Part shown: piece after piece, positions 29,650 through 38,916 of the stretch
How positions within the stretch are numbered: the first letter of the stretch is position 1
Layout of the letters: each line of letters opens with the position of its first letter
Source of the DNA: Aurantimonas sp. Leaf443
Lineage (GTDB): Bacteria > Pseudomonadota > Alphaproteobacteria > Rhizobiales > Rhizobiaceae
Reading direction: 5' to 3'
Assembly: GCF_001425575.1 (NCBI RefSeq)
Contig: NZ_LMRD01000006.1
Location: forward strand, 188,513 to 252,512
DNA: 64,000 nucleotides
The notes under the pieces: generated by a model
Told to the model about the DNA's origin: nothing
Database searches by the model: none
The model's input: the letters and a program-made list of their open reading frames with translations, nothing else
Position numbers and translations under genes: made by a program

Positions 29650-32265
29650 ATGAATATCGAGAAATATACCGAGCGCGCCCGCGGGTTCTTCCAGGCCGCG
29701 CAGACCCTCGCGGTCGGCCGCGATCACCAGAATTTCGCGCCCGAGCATCTCCTGAAGGTGCTGATCGACGATCCCGAGGGCATGGCCGCCGGGCTGATCG
29801 AGAAGGCCGGGGGGCGTCCGGGCGACGTGCGCCTCGCGGTGAACGCCGCGCTCGACGCCATGCCGCGCGTCTCGGGCGGGGGCTCCCAGCTCTATCTCTC
29901 GCAGCCGCTCGCCAAGGTCGCTGCGACCGCCGAGGAGATCGCCAAGAAGGCGGGCGACAGCTTCGTCACCGTCGAGCGCCTGCTTCTCGCGATGACGATC
30001 GAGAAGGCCGCCAAGACCGCCGAGATCCTGAAGAATGCCGGCGTCACCGCCAACGGGCTGAACGCGGCGATCAACGATCTGCGCAAGGGCCGGAGCGCCG
30101 ACACGGCCTCCGCCGAGAGCGGCTACGAGGCGCTGAAGAAATATGCCCGCGACCTGACGAAGGACGCGCGCGAAGGCAAGCTCGATCCGGTCATCGGCCG
30201 CGACGACGAGATCCGCCGCACGATCCAGGTCCTGTCGCGGCGCACCAAGAACAACCCGGTCCTCATCGGCGAGCCCGGCGTCGGCAAGACGGCGATCGCC
30301 GAGGGCCTGGCGTCCCGGATCGTGGACGGCGACGTGCCGGAATCCCTGCGCGACAAGCAGCTGATGGCGCTCGACATGGGCGCGCTCATCGCCGGTGCGA
30401 AATATCGCGGCGAGTTCGAGGAGCGTCTGAAGGCGGTGCTCGCGGAGGTGACGGCGGCCACCGGCGGCATCATCCTCTTCATCGACGAGATGCACACGCT
30501 GGTCGGGGCGGGCAAGGCGGACGGGGCGATGGACGCCTCGAACCTCCTGAAGCCGGCGCTCGCGCGCGGCGAGCTGCACTGCGTCGGCGCGACCACGCTC
30601 GACGAGTACCGCAAGCATGTGGAGAAGGACCCCGCGCTCGCGCGGCGCTTCCAGCCGGTCTTCGTCTCCGAGCCGACGGTGGAGGACACGATCTCCATCC
30701 TGCGCGGCCTGAAGGAGAAATACGAGCAGCATCATCAGGTGCGCATCTCCGACTCCGCGCTCGTCGCCGCCGCCCAGCTCTCGAACCGCTACATCACCGA
30801 CCGCTTCCTGCCGGACAAGGCGATCGACCTCGTCGACGAGGGCGCCTCGCGCCTGCGCATGGCCGTCGATTCCAAGCCCGAGGCGCTGGACGAGGTGGAC
30901 CGGCGCATCATGCAGCTGAAGATCGAGCGCGAGGCGCTGAAGAAGGAGACCGACGACGCGGCCAAGGGCCGGCTGGAGCGGCTGGAGAAGGAACTCGCCG
31001 ATCTTCAGGAGGAGTCCGACCGCGTGACCGCCGCCTGGCAGGCCGAGAAGTCCAAGCTCGGGCGCGCCGCCGACCTCAAGCGGCGTCTCGACGAGGCGCG
31101 CAACGATCTCGCCATCGCCCAGCGCAGCGGCGAGTTCCAGCGCGCCGGGGAGCTCGCCTATGGCGAGATCCCGCAGCTGGAGCGCGACCTCGTGGAAGCC
31201 GAGGCCAGCGACGGCTCGGTCGCGATGGTCGAGGAGACGGTGACGGCCGACCATGTCGCGCAGGTCGTCTCGCGCTGGACGGGCATTCCCGTGGACCGGA
31301 TGCTGGCCGGCGAGCGCGAGAAGCTCCTGCGCATGGAGGACGAACTCGGGCGGCGCGTCATCGGGCAGGGCGATGCGGTGCAGGCCGTCTCCAAGGCGGT
31401 GCGGCGCGCCCGCGCCGGGCTGCAGGACCCCAACAGGCCGATCGGCTCGTTCATCTTCCTCGGCCCCACGGGCGTCGGCAAGACCGAGCTGACCAAGGCG
31501 CTGGCCGCCTATCTCTTCGACGAGGAGACGGCCATGGTGCGCATCGACATGTCGGAATACATGGAGAAGCACTCCGTCTCGCGCCTGATCGGGGCGCCTC
31601 CGGGCTATGTCGGCTACGAGGAGGGCGGCGCGCTGACGGAAGCGGTGCGGCGCCGGCCCTATCAGGTGATCCTCTTCGACGAGATCGAGAAGGCCCATCC
31701 CGACGTCTTCAACATCCTCCTGCAGGTCCTCGACGACGGGCGCCTGACGGACGGACAGGGGCGCACGGTCGATTTCCGCAACACGCTCATCATCATGACC
31801 TCCAATCTCGGCTCGGAGTACCTGACGGCGCTGCGCGACGACGAGGAGGCCGAGGCCGCGCGCGGCCAGGTGATGGATGTGGTGCGCTCCGCCTTCCGGC
31901 CGGAATTCCTCAACCGCGTGGACGAGATCATCCTCTTCCACCGGCTGCACCGTTCGGAGATGGGCGCCATCGTCGACATCCAGATGCAGCAGCTGGAGAA
32001 GCTCCTGGTCGATCGCAAGATCGATCTGGAGCTCGAGCCCACCGCGCGCGACTGGCTGGCGGAGAAGGGCTACGATCCCGCATACGGGGCGCGTCCGCTC
32101 AAGCGCGTCATCCAGCGCGAGGTGCAGGACCCGCTGGCCGAGAAGATCCTCGGCGGCGAGATCCACGACGAGAGCCGCGTGAAGATCTCGGGCGGCACGG
32201 ACCGGCTGAACTTCTACGTCGTCGGCTCCAAGGACGCCTCGAAGGGCGAGCGCGTCGCGGCCTGA
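29650..32265 (+). CDS. clpB: ATP-dependent disaggregase chaperone ClpB
   Basis: ClpB pulls proteins out of aggregates together with DnaK after heat or other stress. The 871 residues show the N-domain ([18 protein letters not shown]), AAA-1 with Walker A GEPGVGKT (about 208-215), the coiled-coil middle domain (about 400-525) and AAA-2 with Walker A GPTGVGKT (about 605-612). The ATG at 29650 has GGGGAGA 8 bases upstream; a longer open frame exists but lacks the ClpB start. It has its own likely heat-shock promoter and a strong terminator. Confidence 0.98.
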   Translation: MNIEKYTERARGFFQAAQTLAVGRDHQNFAPEHLLKVLIDDPEGMAAGLIEKAGGRPGDVRLAVNAALDAMPRVSGGGSQLYLSQPLAKVAATAEEIAKKAGDSFVTVERLLLAMTIEKAAKTAEILKNAGVTANGLNAAINDLRKGRSADTASAESGYEALKKYARDLTKDAREGKLDPVIGRDDEIRRTIQVLSRRTKNNPVLIGEPGVGKTAIAEGLASRIVDGDVPESLRDKQLMALDMGALIAGAKYRGEFEERLKAVLAEVTAATGGIILFIDEMHTLVGAGKADGAMDASNLLKPALARGELHCVGATTLDEYRKHVEKDPALARRFQPVFVSEPTVEDTISILRGLKEKYEQHHQVRISDSALVAAAQLSNRYITDRFLPDKAIDLVDEGASRLRMAVDSKPEALDEVDRRIMQLKIEREALKKETDDAAKGRLERLEKELADLQEESDRVTAAWQAEKSKLGRAADLKRRLDEARNDLAIAQRSGEFQRAGELAYGEIPQLERDLVEAEASDGSVAMVEETVTADHVAQVVSRWTGIPVDRMLAGEREKLLRMEDELGRRVIGQGDAVQAVSKAVRRARAGLQDPNRPIGSFIFLGPTGVGKTELTKALAAYLFDEETAMVRIDMSEYMEKHSVSRLIGAPPGYVGYEEGGALTEAVRRRPYQVILFDEIEKAHPDVFNILLQVLDDGRLTDGQGRTVDFRNTLIIMTSNLGSEYLTALRDDEEAEAARGQVMDVVRSAFRPEFLNRVDEIILFHRLHRSEMGAIVDIQMQQLEKLLVDRKIDLELEPTARDWLAEKGYDPAYGARPLKRVIQREVQDPLAEKILGGEIHDESRVKISGGTDRLNFYVVGSKDASKGERVAA

Positions 32266-32292
32266 TCGGCGGCGCGATGGACGGAACGACAA

Positions 32293-32330
32293 GGAGAAGG
32301 GCGGCCCGCGAGAGCCGCCCTTCTCCGTTT
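32293..32330. terminator. Strong hairpin after clpB
   Basis: GGAGAAGGGCGGC (32293-32305) pairs perfectly over 13 bp with GCCGCCCTTCTCC (32314-32326) around an 8-base loop and is followed by GTTT on the plus strand. It lies between clpB and the convergent PRC-barrel gene, so it may serve both. Confidence 0.75.
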
Positions 32331-32362
32331 CCATGCCTTGCTGTCCGGGCCGTCCGCCGGCG

Positions 32363-32764
32363 TCAGATGAAGGCCGGGCGATAGAAGTCGTCGATGCGGC
32401 GGCCGTAATCCTCGTCCGCCCAGCGCGGTTCGGAGCCCGCGCCGTAGCGCGGCGCCTCCTTCAGCTGGTCGATCGTCACGCCGACGACGTAGCCGCCCTG
32501 GCGCTCGTCGTATTTCAGCACCTGCCAGGGCAGGGGATGATAGTCCTCGCCGATGCCGAGGAACCCGCCGAAGGACATGATCGCGTAGCGCACCTGCCCG
32601 TCGCGCTTGCCGAGCACGAGATCGTGGATGTGGCCGAGATGGTCGCCCTCGGTGTTGTAGACCGGCGTGCCGGTGACGCGGCTGGCCTCGATCGCGTCGG
32701 CGCCGACCTGGCCGTCGAAGCTCTCGCCTGCCGCCATCATGCGGCTTCCTTCCGTCCAGGACAT
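32363..32764 (-). CDS. PRC-barrel domain protein
   Basis: This small cytoplasmic protein has 133 residues and one PRC-barrel domain (about 25-100; GTPVYNTEGDHLGHIHDLVLG, VRYAIMSFGGFLGIGEDYHPLPW). PRC barrels occur in photosynthetic reaction centre H subunits, RimM and many small stress-linked proteins of Rhizobiales. There is no signal peptide. It converges on clpB and lies downstream of the glycosyltransferase on the same strand. A general stress role is a guess from relatives. Confidence 0.85.
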   Translation of the reverse strand: MSWTEGSRMMAAGESFDGQVGADAIEASRVTGTPVYNTEGDHLGHIHDLVLGKRDGQVRYAIMSFGGFLGIGEDYHPLPWQVLKYDERQGGYVVGVTIDQLKEAPRYGAGSEPRWADEDYGRRIDDFYRPAFI

Positions 32765-32797
32765 GGTCGTCCTCCTCTCGCGCGTTGCGTTTGCACC

Positions 32798-34819
32798 TCA
32801 ACGAGCGGGCGCCGGGCCCGTTCCCGCAAGACGGGCGACCTCGGCAAGGCTCGGCGCCAGCGCGGGCGCCGCCTCGCCTGTCCCGGCCGCGCGCCCGTGG
32901 GGCGTCTTGTTCCAGTGATGGGGGCGGGCGACGAGTTCGGCGAGGGCGCGCAGGAAGGCGTAGGAGAGGAGGAACCAGTAGACGAAGACGAGGAGGCCGA
33001 CCGGCCAGAGCCGCCGGCGCCAGTCCCGGCGGGGCATGGAGACGGCGGCCAGCGCGACGAACAGGCCGCCGCCGAGAAGGATGTTGGCGAGATCGAGCCC
33101 GTAGAGCGCGAGATCGAGGGCCCCGAGCTCGGCGCCCGCGGCCATCGCCGCCAGCGTGAGCCCGGCAAAGCCCAGCATGAGCGGATGGGCGAGCGCCGAG
33201 CCGAAGAGGCCGGCGAAGAGGAGCTGGAAGACGAGGAAGCGCTTCAGGCCGATGTCGCGCAGGAGCCGGACGGGATCGCGCATGTGGACGAGCCAGGTCT
33301 GCATCCAGCCCTTCAGCCAGCGGCTGCGCTGCGGGCGCCAGACGGAAAGGCGCTCCGGCGCGTCCTCCAGCGTCGGCCGTTCGAGCGTCCCGATGCGGTG
33401 GCCGGCGCGGCACAGGCGCATGCCGAGATCGGCGTCCTCCGTCACGTTGTGCGGGTCCCAGGCGCCGACCCGCTCGAGAAGGGCCCGCACGAAATGATTC
33501 GAGGTGCCCCCGAGCGGCACCGGCAGGTCGCGGCCTGCGAGGAAGGGCAGGAAACGGCCGAAGAGGCCGGCATATTCGAGGTCGAAAAGGGCCGCGACCG
33601 GCGAGGCGCCGGCGTTGCGGATCGAAAGCGGCGCCTGGAGGCAGGCAAGGCCCGGATCGGCCTCGAAACGCGCGGCGGCCTCGCGCAGCTGGCCGGGATC
33701 GGGCGCGTCCTCGGCGTCGTAGAGGACGACATAGGTTCCCTTCAGGAGCGGCAGGACGAAGTTGAGCGCCTTCGGCTTGGTGCGCGGCAGGCCCGGCGGC
33801 ACGCGGATGCAGCGAAAGGCGGAGCGGCCGGCGAGCGCGCGCTCCACATGGCGCAGCGTGTCGTGGTCGTCCGCCTCGCAGGCCAGAACGACGTCGAGCC
33901 GCGAGGCCGGCCAGTCGAGACGCGCCAGCGCCTCGACCAGCGCCTCCACGACATCCGCCCCTTCCCGATAGAGCGCGACGACCACGCTGTAGATCGGGAG
34001 CGGCGCGTCCGGCTGCGATGCGGCGAGCCCGCGCTGCGCCCGGTTGCCGACCGGGCGGGCGAGGAGCGCTGCGAGCCGCAGGCCGTGCGCGGCCAGGAAG
34101 AGAAGGCCGGCCCCGACATGCAGCGCCATAAGCATGTCGAGCGGCCGATGCGTGGCGAAAACGAGAAACAGCGTCGCGGCGAGGCAGAAGGCGGCCGCCT
34201 GCGCGGGGTCGACCACCGTATAGGCCGAGAGCTGCGGCGCCCTGGCGGCAAGGCCGAAGGACGCCTCGGCCAGCCTGTCGGGCGCGCTGCCCCTCTCGGC
34301 CAGCCGCTCGGCATCGCTGCGGGAGGTGACGCGCGCGATGGCGCGAAGCTCCGGATTGTCGGCCAGGAAGCGCCGCGTGTGCGCCAGCGTCGCGAGGCGC
34401 GGCAGGAGGAAGAGCTTGCGGCGAAAGGCCGTGTCGCAGGTGCGCAGCATCTCCACGCCGGCGAGCGCCGCGCCCTGGCCCGGCGACAGCGCCCGGTCGC
34501 CCGCGCCGATCGGCTCGCAGGGAAGATCGAGCAGGCGCGCATAGGCGCGGGCGAGGTCCGCCTCCCGCAGGATGCCCTGCGCGACGAGTTCCTCGCCGGG
34601 ATCCGTGCCGTTGTGGCGCGCGGCGAGGAAGGCCTCGCGCAGAGCCTCGGGGGAGACGCCGAGAAGCGTGGCGAGACGCGCGCCGGGCCCGCGATCCTCG
34701 TCCGGCGGCGGGGCGGCGGCCGGGGCGAAATGAACGGGGGACAGATTGCGCCCGGCGCCGGGGCGGTCGTAGATGGCGCTCGCGGCGCGCCGCCGGTCGT
34801 CGAGGATGTCGTCGCGCAC
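32798..34819 (-). CDS. Membrane glycosyltransferase family 2 with GspE-N-like domain (XagB-like)
   Basis: This is a large inner-membrane glycosyltransferase, about 673 residues if started at the GTG at 34819; the frame is open further upstream and the true start is uncertain. The N-terminal part (about 30-110) has LLGVSPEALREAF and GEELVAQGILREADLARAYARLLDLP, which look like the GspE/MshE N-terminal fold. Two membrane segments follow (near 185-240), then the GT2 catalytic domain with VVVALYREG, DAEDAPD, TEDADLGM and the QxxRW motif (QRSRWLKGW), as in processive polysaccharide synthases, then several C-terminal membrane helices. It probably makes an exopolysaccharide. It is divergent from the solute-binding protein gene, and no other polysaccharide gene is near. 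Product and sugar are unknown. Confidence 0.82.
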   Translation of the reverse strand: MRDDILDDRRRAASAIYDRPGAGRNLSPVHFAPAAAPPPDEDRGPGARLATLLGVSPEALREAFLAARHNGTDPGEELVAQGILREADLARAYARLLDLPCEPIGAGDRALSPGQGAALAGVEMLRTCDTAFRRKLFLLPRLATLAHTRRFLADNPELRAIARVTSRSDAERLAERGSAPDRLAEASFGLAARAPQLSAYTVVDPAQAAAFCLAATLFLVFATHRPLDMLMALHVGAGLLFLAAHGLRLAALLARPVGNRAQRGLAASQPDAPLPIYSVVVALYREGADVVEALVEALARLDWPASRLDVVLACEADDHDTLRHVERALAGRSAFRCIRVPPGLPRTKPKALNFVLPLLKGTYVVLYDAEDAPDPGQLREAAARFEADPGLACLQAPLSIRNAGASPVAALFDLEYAGLFGRFLPFLAGRDLPVPLGGTSNHFVRALLERVGAWDPHNVTEDADLGMRLCRAGHRIGTLERPTLEDAPERLSVWRPQRSRWLKGWMQTWLVHMRDPVRLLRDIGLKRFLVFQLLFAGLFGSALAHPLMLGFAGLTLAAMAAGAELGALDLALYGLDLANILLGGGLFVALAAVSMPRRDWRRRLWPVGLLVFVYWFLLSYAFLRALAELVARPHHWNKTPHGRAAGTGEAAPALAPSLAEVARLAGTGPAPAR

Positions 34820-34925
34820 GTGGACCGGCGGTTCGAGAGCGGGCCTGCCAGAGACGGTTGTGCAACCGGACTGGACGGGTGTGCAGAGAAGTCTCCCGCA
34901 TGGCGCGAAGGTGGAAAACGAACCG

Positions 34926-35783
34926 ATGATTGCAACTTCTGTGGGAAGACTGCTCGCTCTGGTGAGTCTCTGCGTCTCGCTCGGCGGCCCCGTCGCGCCC
35001 GTCCTGGCGCAGGATGTCGCGGTTCCGAACTTCTTCGACCAGCGGCAGCGGCTGGTGAAGCCCGATCTCGCCGAGCGCGGGCGCGTGCGCTTCCTGACGA
35101 CGACGGATTTCCCGCCCTTCAACTTCCTCGACGCGCGCGGCCAGCTCGCCGGCTTCAACGTGGATCTGGCGCGCGCCATCTGCGAGGAGTTGCAGATCCT
35201 CGCCACCTGCCAGATCGAGGCCATGCCCTTCGACGATCTCCTGCCGGCGCTGCGGCGCGGCGAGGGCGACGCGATCATCGCGGGCCTTGCGATGACCCCG
35301 GCGAACCGGCGCGAGACGACCTTCACCGAGCCCTACTTCCGCTATCCCGCCCGCTTCGTGACGCGCCGCGACGCCACGCTCGCCGAGCCGATGGTGGAGA
35401 GCCTGGCCGGCAAGGCCGTCGCGGTCGTGGGGGGCACGGCGCATGCGGCGATGCTGCGGGCCTTCTTTCCGACGACGCGGGCCGAGGTCTTCCCGACCCG
35501 CGAGGAGGGGCTCGCCGCCATGCGCGAGGGCAAGGTCGCCGCCTTCTTCGGCGATGGCGTCGGCCTGTCCTTCTGGCTCGGGAGCGAGACGGCCGCCGAC
35601 TGCTGCGCCTTTTCTGGCGGGGCCTATCTCTCCGATCTCTTCCTGGGGGAGGGCCTGTCGATCGCCGTGCAGCCGCAGGACGGCGATCTCGCCCGGTCCT
35701 TCGACTACGCGATCGGACAGCTCGTCGTCAGGAAGCGCTTCTCGGAACTGATGCTGAAATACTTCCCCTACAGCCCGTTCTAG
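34926..35783 (+). CDS. Orphan amino-acid-type periplasmic solute-binding protein
   Basis: This 285-residue protein has a signal peptide (about 1-28, ending VLA) and the family 3 solute-binding fold of polar amino-acid transporters: FLTTTDFPPFNFLDARGQLAGFNVDLARAI, AGLAMTPANRRETTFTEPY and the C-terminal VVRKRFSELMLKYFPYSPF. No permease or ATPase gene adjoins it. The ATG at 34926 has GAAGGTGG upstream. It faces the glycosyltransferase across about 106 bases and its 3' end overlaps the convergent TerB gene by 56 bases. It may feed a transporter elsewhere or act as a sensor; the ligand is unknown. Confidence 0.85.
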   Translation: MIATSVGRLLALVSLCVSLGGPVAPVLAQDVAVPNFFDQRQRLVKPDLAERGRVRFLTTTDFPPFNFLDARGQLAGFNVDLARAICEELQILATCQIEAMPFDDLLPALRRGEGDAIIAGLAMTPANRRETTFTEPYFRYPARFVTRRDATLAEPMVESLAGKAVAVVGGTAHAAMLRAFFPTTRAEVFPTREEGLAAMREGKVAAFFGDGVGLSFWLGSETAADCCAFSGGAYLSDLFLGEGLSIAVQPQDGDLARSFDYAIGQLVVRKRFSELMLKYFPYSPF

Positions 35784-36198
35784 GGGGGCAGAGCTTGCGG
35801 TAGCGCACCCGCGCGCTGCGCTCGATGGCGGCGGTGGCGAGGGGATCGAGATCGAGGTCGTCGCGCAGCATCTGCAGGAGGCGCAGCTCGGGCTGGCCCG
35901 CCCGCGTGTCGGAGGCCGCGATCTCGACCGCCAGCGCATAGGCCGTCTCGTGAAGCTTCACCGGCACGCTGCCGGCGATCTCGGCGATGAGGTCGGCGAG
36001 CCCGTCCTCGGAGGCGAGGATCTCGCGGCACCGGTCGGCGACGTCGGGCAGGCGCTGCAGATCGAACCCGGCAAAGACCGGGGCGGTCGCCAGGAGCGCG
36101 CCGACGCCGCGCAGCTCCGTGTCCGAAATGCCTCCGTCCGCGGCCGCCATGGCGACCATGAGGTGGATCAGCGCGTCCTGGGCCCCGAGGGAAGGCAT
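35728..36198 (-). CDS. TerB-like (tellurite resistance TerB family) protein
   Basis: This 156-residue helical protein resembles the TerB/DjlA-like family (MVAMAAADGGISDTELRGVGALL, then HETAYALAVEIAASDTRAGQPELRLLQMLRDDLDLD), which binds metal ions in some members. There is no ter operon here, so a tellurite function should not be assumed. The ATG at 36198 is the first in frame. Its 3' end overlaps the convergent solute-binding gene by 56 bases. It is divergent from lysS. Confidence 0.75.
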   Translation of the reverse strand: MPSLGAQDALIHLMVAMAAADGGISDTELRGVGALLATAPVFAGFDLQRLPDVADRCREILASEDGLADLIAEIAGSVPVKLHETAYALAVEIAASDTRAGQPELRLLQMLRDDLDLDPLATAAIERSARVRYRKLCPPRTGCRGSISASVPRSAS

Positions 36199-36287
36199 CG
36201 TCTCGTCGTCTCCTGTTGCGGCGCCGGGCCGCGGGTGGGGCGTTAGGTAAGAACGAGATCGCGCCGCGCAAGCGCGGGCGGCGTTTG

Positions 36288-36316
36288 TTGACGGACCGGC
36301 GGGTTCTTTCTAGACC
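36288..36316 (+). promoter_or_regulatory. Likely promoter of the class I lysyl-tRNA synthetase gene
   Basis: TTGACG (36288-36293), a 17-base spacer and TAGACC (36311-36316) form a good housekeeping -35 with a modest -10, 94 bases upstream of the ATG at 36410. Confidence 0.5.
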
Positions 36317-36409
36317 GGGCGCCTGCGGGCGGCCTCCTGAAGGCGCGGCGCCGCAGCGCCTCCCGCAAGCCCGCCGAATGCCCGCTCGCCCGCACACGAA
36401 GGTCGAACC

Positions 36410-38071
36410 ATGTCCGTCTCCCCCGCTCCCGATGCAGCGCTCGTCGAGGCGGCCGGCGCCTCCAACGCCTGGCCGTTCGAGGAGGCGCGCAAGCTGCTCA
36501 AGCGGTTCGAGGGCGGGATGCCCGAGGAGGTTCTGTTCGAGACGGGCTACGGCCCGTCCGGCCTGCCCCATATCGGCACGTTCGGCGAGGTGGCCCGCAC
36601 GACCATGGTGCGCAACGCCTTCCGCACGCTCACGCAGGATCGCGTGAAGACGCGGCTCCTGTGCTTCTCGGACGACATGGACGGCCTGCGCAAGGTGCCC
36701 GATAACGTGCCGAACCGCGAGATGATGCTGGGCTTTCTCGGCAAGCCGCTCAGCCGCGTGCCCGATCCCTTCTCGAACGAGCACGCCTCCTTCGGCGCGG
36801 CCAACAACGCGCGCCTGCGCGCCTTTCTCGACCGATTCGGCTTCGACTACGAGTTCGCCTCGGCGACGGACTACTACGCCTCCGGCCGCTTCGACGAGAT
36901 GCTTTTGCGCATGCTGGCGCGCTACGACGAGGTGATGGCGATCATCCTGCCAACCTTGGGGGCGGACCGGCGCGCCACCTACTCGCCCTTCCTGCCCATC
37001 CATCCGCGGACCGGCATCGTCATGCAGGTGCCGATGGAGGCGCGCGACGAGGCGCGCGGGCTGGTCGTCTGGCGCGATCCCGAGACGGGCGAGCGCTACG
37101 AGACGAGCGTCACGGGCGGCGCGGTCAAGTGCCAGTGGAAGGCCGACTGGGCGCTGCGCTGGGCCGCGCTCGGCGTCGACTACGAGATGGCCGGCAAGGA
37201 TCTCATCGACAGCGTGACGCTGTCCTCCAAGATCTGCCGGGCGCTCGGCAGGACGCCGCCGGAGGGCTTCAACTACGAGCTCTTCCTCGACGCCGAGGGC
37301 GCCAAGATATCCAAGTCCAAGGGCAACGGCCTGACGATCGAGGACTGGCTGGCCTATGCCTCGCCGGAGAGCCTGCAGCTTTATATGTTCAACAAGCCGA
37401 AGGCGGCCAAGCGCCTGCATTTCGACGTCATCCCCAAGGCCGTCGAGGACTACTACCAGTTCGCCGGCGCCTACGAGCGGCAGGATGCGCGGGCGCGGCT
37501 GCAGAACCCGGTGTTCCACATCCATGGCGGCGAGCCGCCGGTGAAGGGCATCGCGGTGCCCTTCGCGCTTCTCCTCAACCTCGTCTCGGCCTCCAACGCT
37601 TCCGACAGCGCGACGCTCTGGGGCTTCATCTCGCGCTACGCGCCGGGCGTGACGCCGCAGACCGCGCCCGAACTGGATGCGCTGGTGGGCTACGCGCTGC
37701 GCTATTTCGAGGATTTCGTGGCGCCGGCCAAGCGGTTCCGCGCCCCCGACGCGGTCGAGCGGGAGGCGCTCGGCCAGCTCGAGACCGTGCTCGGCGCCCT
37801 GCCGAAGGATGCCGACGCCAACGCGATCCAGAACGCCATGCTCGACGTCGCCCGGCCCATCGAGCGCTACCAGGACACGAGCCGCACCGGCCCGGACGGG
37901 GGGCCGGGCGTCTCCGGCAAGTTCTTCGAGGCGCTCTACCAGACGCTCATCGGGCAGGACAAAGGCCCGCGCTTCGGCTCCTTCGTGGCGCTCTACGGCA
38001 TCGACGAGACCCGTGCCCTCATCCGGCGCGCGCTCGACGGCTCGCTCGCGGCGAGTTCGCCGGCGGCCTGA
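36410..38071 (+). CDS. lysS: Lysyl-tRNA synthetase, class I (archaeal type)
   Basis: This enzyme (553 residues) charges tRNA-Lys with lysine. It is the class I form found in archaea, alphaproteobacteria and a few others, in place of the usual class II LysS. The class I ATP-binding motifs are clear: PHIG at 53-56 (HIGH) and KISKS at 299-303 (KMSKS). Other family stretches are [15 protein letters not shown] and [15 protein letters not shown]. The likely promoter is at 36288. It converges on the nuclease-like gene, with 7 bases between. It is often called lysK in this form. Confidence 0.96.
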   Translation: MSVSPAPDAALVEAAGASNAWPFEEARKLLKRFEGGMPEEVLFETGYGPSGLPHIGTFGEVARTTMVRNAFRTLTQDRVKTRLLCFSDDMDGLRKVPDNVPNREMMLGFLGKPLSRVPDPFSNEHASFGAANNARLRAFLDRFGFDYEFASATDYYASGRFDEMLLRMLARYDEVMAIILPTLGADRRATYSPFLPIHPRTGIVMQVPMEARDEARGLVVWRDPETGERYETSVTGGAVKCQWKADWALRWAALGVDYEMAGKDLIDSVTLSSKICRALGRTPPEGFNYELFLDAEGAKISKSKGNGLTIEDWLAYASPESLQLYMFNKPKAAKRLHFDVIPKAVEDYYQFAGAYERQDARARLQNPVFHIHGGEPPVKGIAVPFALLLNLVSASNASDSATLWGFISRYAPGVTPQTAPELDALVGYALRYFEDFVAPAKRFRAPDAVEREALGQLETVLGALPKDADANAIQNAMLDVARPIERYQDTSRTGPDGGPGVSGKFFEALYQTLIGQDKGPRFGSFVALYGIDETRALIRRALDGSLAASSPAA

Positions 38072-38078
38072 GGCGCGC

Positions 38079-38846
38079 TCAGCGCCAGAGGCCGCGGCGG
38101 GCGGCCTTCGCCTCGCTCTCGGCCTCGACATAGGGGCCGCCCGGCACGGCCTCGACCAGCCCCTGGCGCACCGCCCAATCGCCGAGATCGGTCCCGGCGA
38201 CCGAGCAGCGCGCTTCGACCTCCGCGCGCACCGTGCCGAAGCCCGGCGCCACGTCGCAGCGCACGGCGCGGCCGCGCAGGAGGTTGCGCAGGCCCGTGCG
38301 CGCCTCCACCCCGCAGCGCCAGCCCATGCCGGGCGCGCCGCAGACCTTGGCGAGCGGCGGGGCGGCGACGCCCGCGAGCGTCACCGTGCTCTGGCCGATC
38401 GCGAGCCTTGCGCCGTCGACCGCGACGGGCCGCAGGAGGAGGGGCCATTCCGCCCCCAGTTCGGCCGTCGCGAGGGGCGGCGGCAGAGACGGCGCGGCGC
38501 CTTCGGCAGGCGGAGCCTTTCGCATGGCCGGCTCGTAGGCATAGGGCGAGGGCGTCATGCCGTCCGGCGTCACGTCGCGCGGGCCGGCGGCGGCACCGGG
38601 CGTGGCGTCCGGTCCCGGCGCCGGATCGGCCGGGCCTTCGTCCTCGGCCGGCGGCGGCTCGGCCACCTCGATCCGCGCCCGTCCGCCGTCGGCGGGATCG
38701 GACGCGAGGAGGGACGGCTCCGCCGGGGCGAGCAGGAGGAGGAGAAGACAGGGCAGGAGAAAGCCGGCGAGCGCGATGGCGAGCCGCACCGGGGCGGCCG
38801 GTCTGTCGCCGCGAAGGAGGAGGGTCCGCGGATCGCCGTCCTGCAT
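38079..38846 (-). CDS. Membrane-anchored thermonuclease-like protein, probably degenerate
   Basis: This 255-residue protein has one membrane segment (about 22-42, LAIALAGFLLPCLLLLLLA), a Pro/Ala/Asp-rich linker (about 55-130) and a C-terminal staphylococcal-nuclease-like OB fold (about 140-255; VDGARLAIGQSTVTLAGVAAP, RCGVEARTGLRNLLRGR, GTDLGDWAVRQGLVEAVP, EAKAARRGLW). The G-I-D-A-P-E motif of active nucleases is G-V-A-A-P-P here, so the Asp and the catalytic Glu seem lost. It may bind rather than cut nucleic acid. It converges on lysS. Confidence 0.72.
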   Translation of the reverse strand: MQDGDPRTLLLRGDRPAAPVRLAIALAGFLLPCLLLLLLAPAEPSLLASDPADGGRARIEVAEPPPAEDEGPADPAPGPDATPGAAAGPRDVTPDGMTPSPYAYEPAMRKAPPAEGAAPSLPPPLATAELGAEWPLLLRPVAVDGARLAIGQSTVTLAGVAAPPLAKVCGAPGMGWRCGVEARTGLRNLLRGRAVRCDVAPGFGTVRAEVEARCSVAGTDLGDWAVRQGLVEAVPGGPYVEAESEAKAARRGLWR

Positions 38847-38916
38847 CAGCCGTGCCCCCGTTCGGGCGACCGGCGCTCCCGGCGGAGGCCCGAGGTGCCG
38901 CGAGCGGCAGGCGGCG

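Noticed and set aside
32214-35939. Open frame of about 1241 codons across clpB end, glycosyltransferase and binding-protein genes
   Set aside because: It is antisense or out of frame to well-supported genes and is dominated by Arg, Ala and Gly.
35728-36198. Tellurite resistance island
   Set aside because: Only a TerB-like fold is present. No other ter gene adjoins it.
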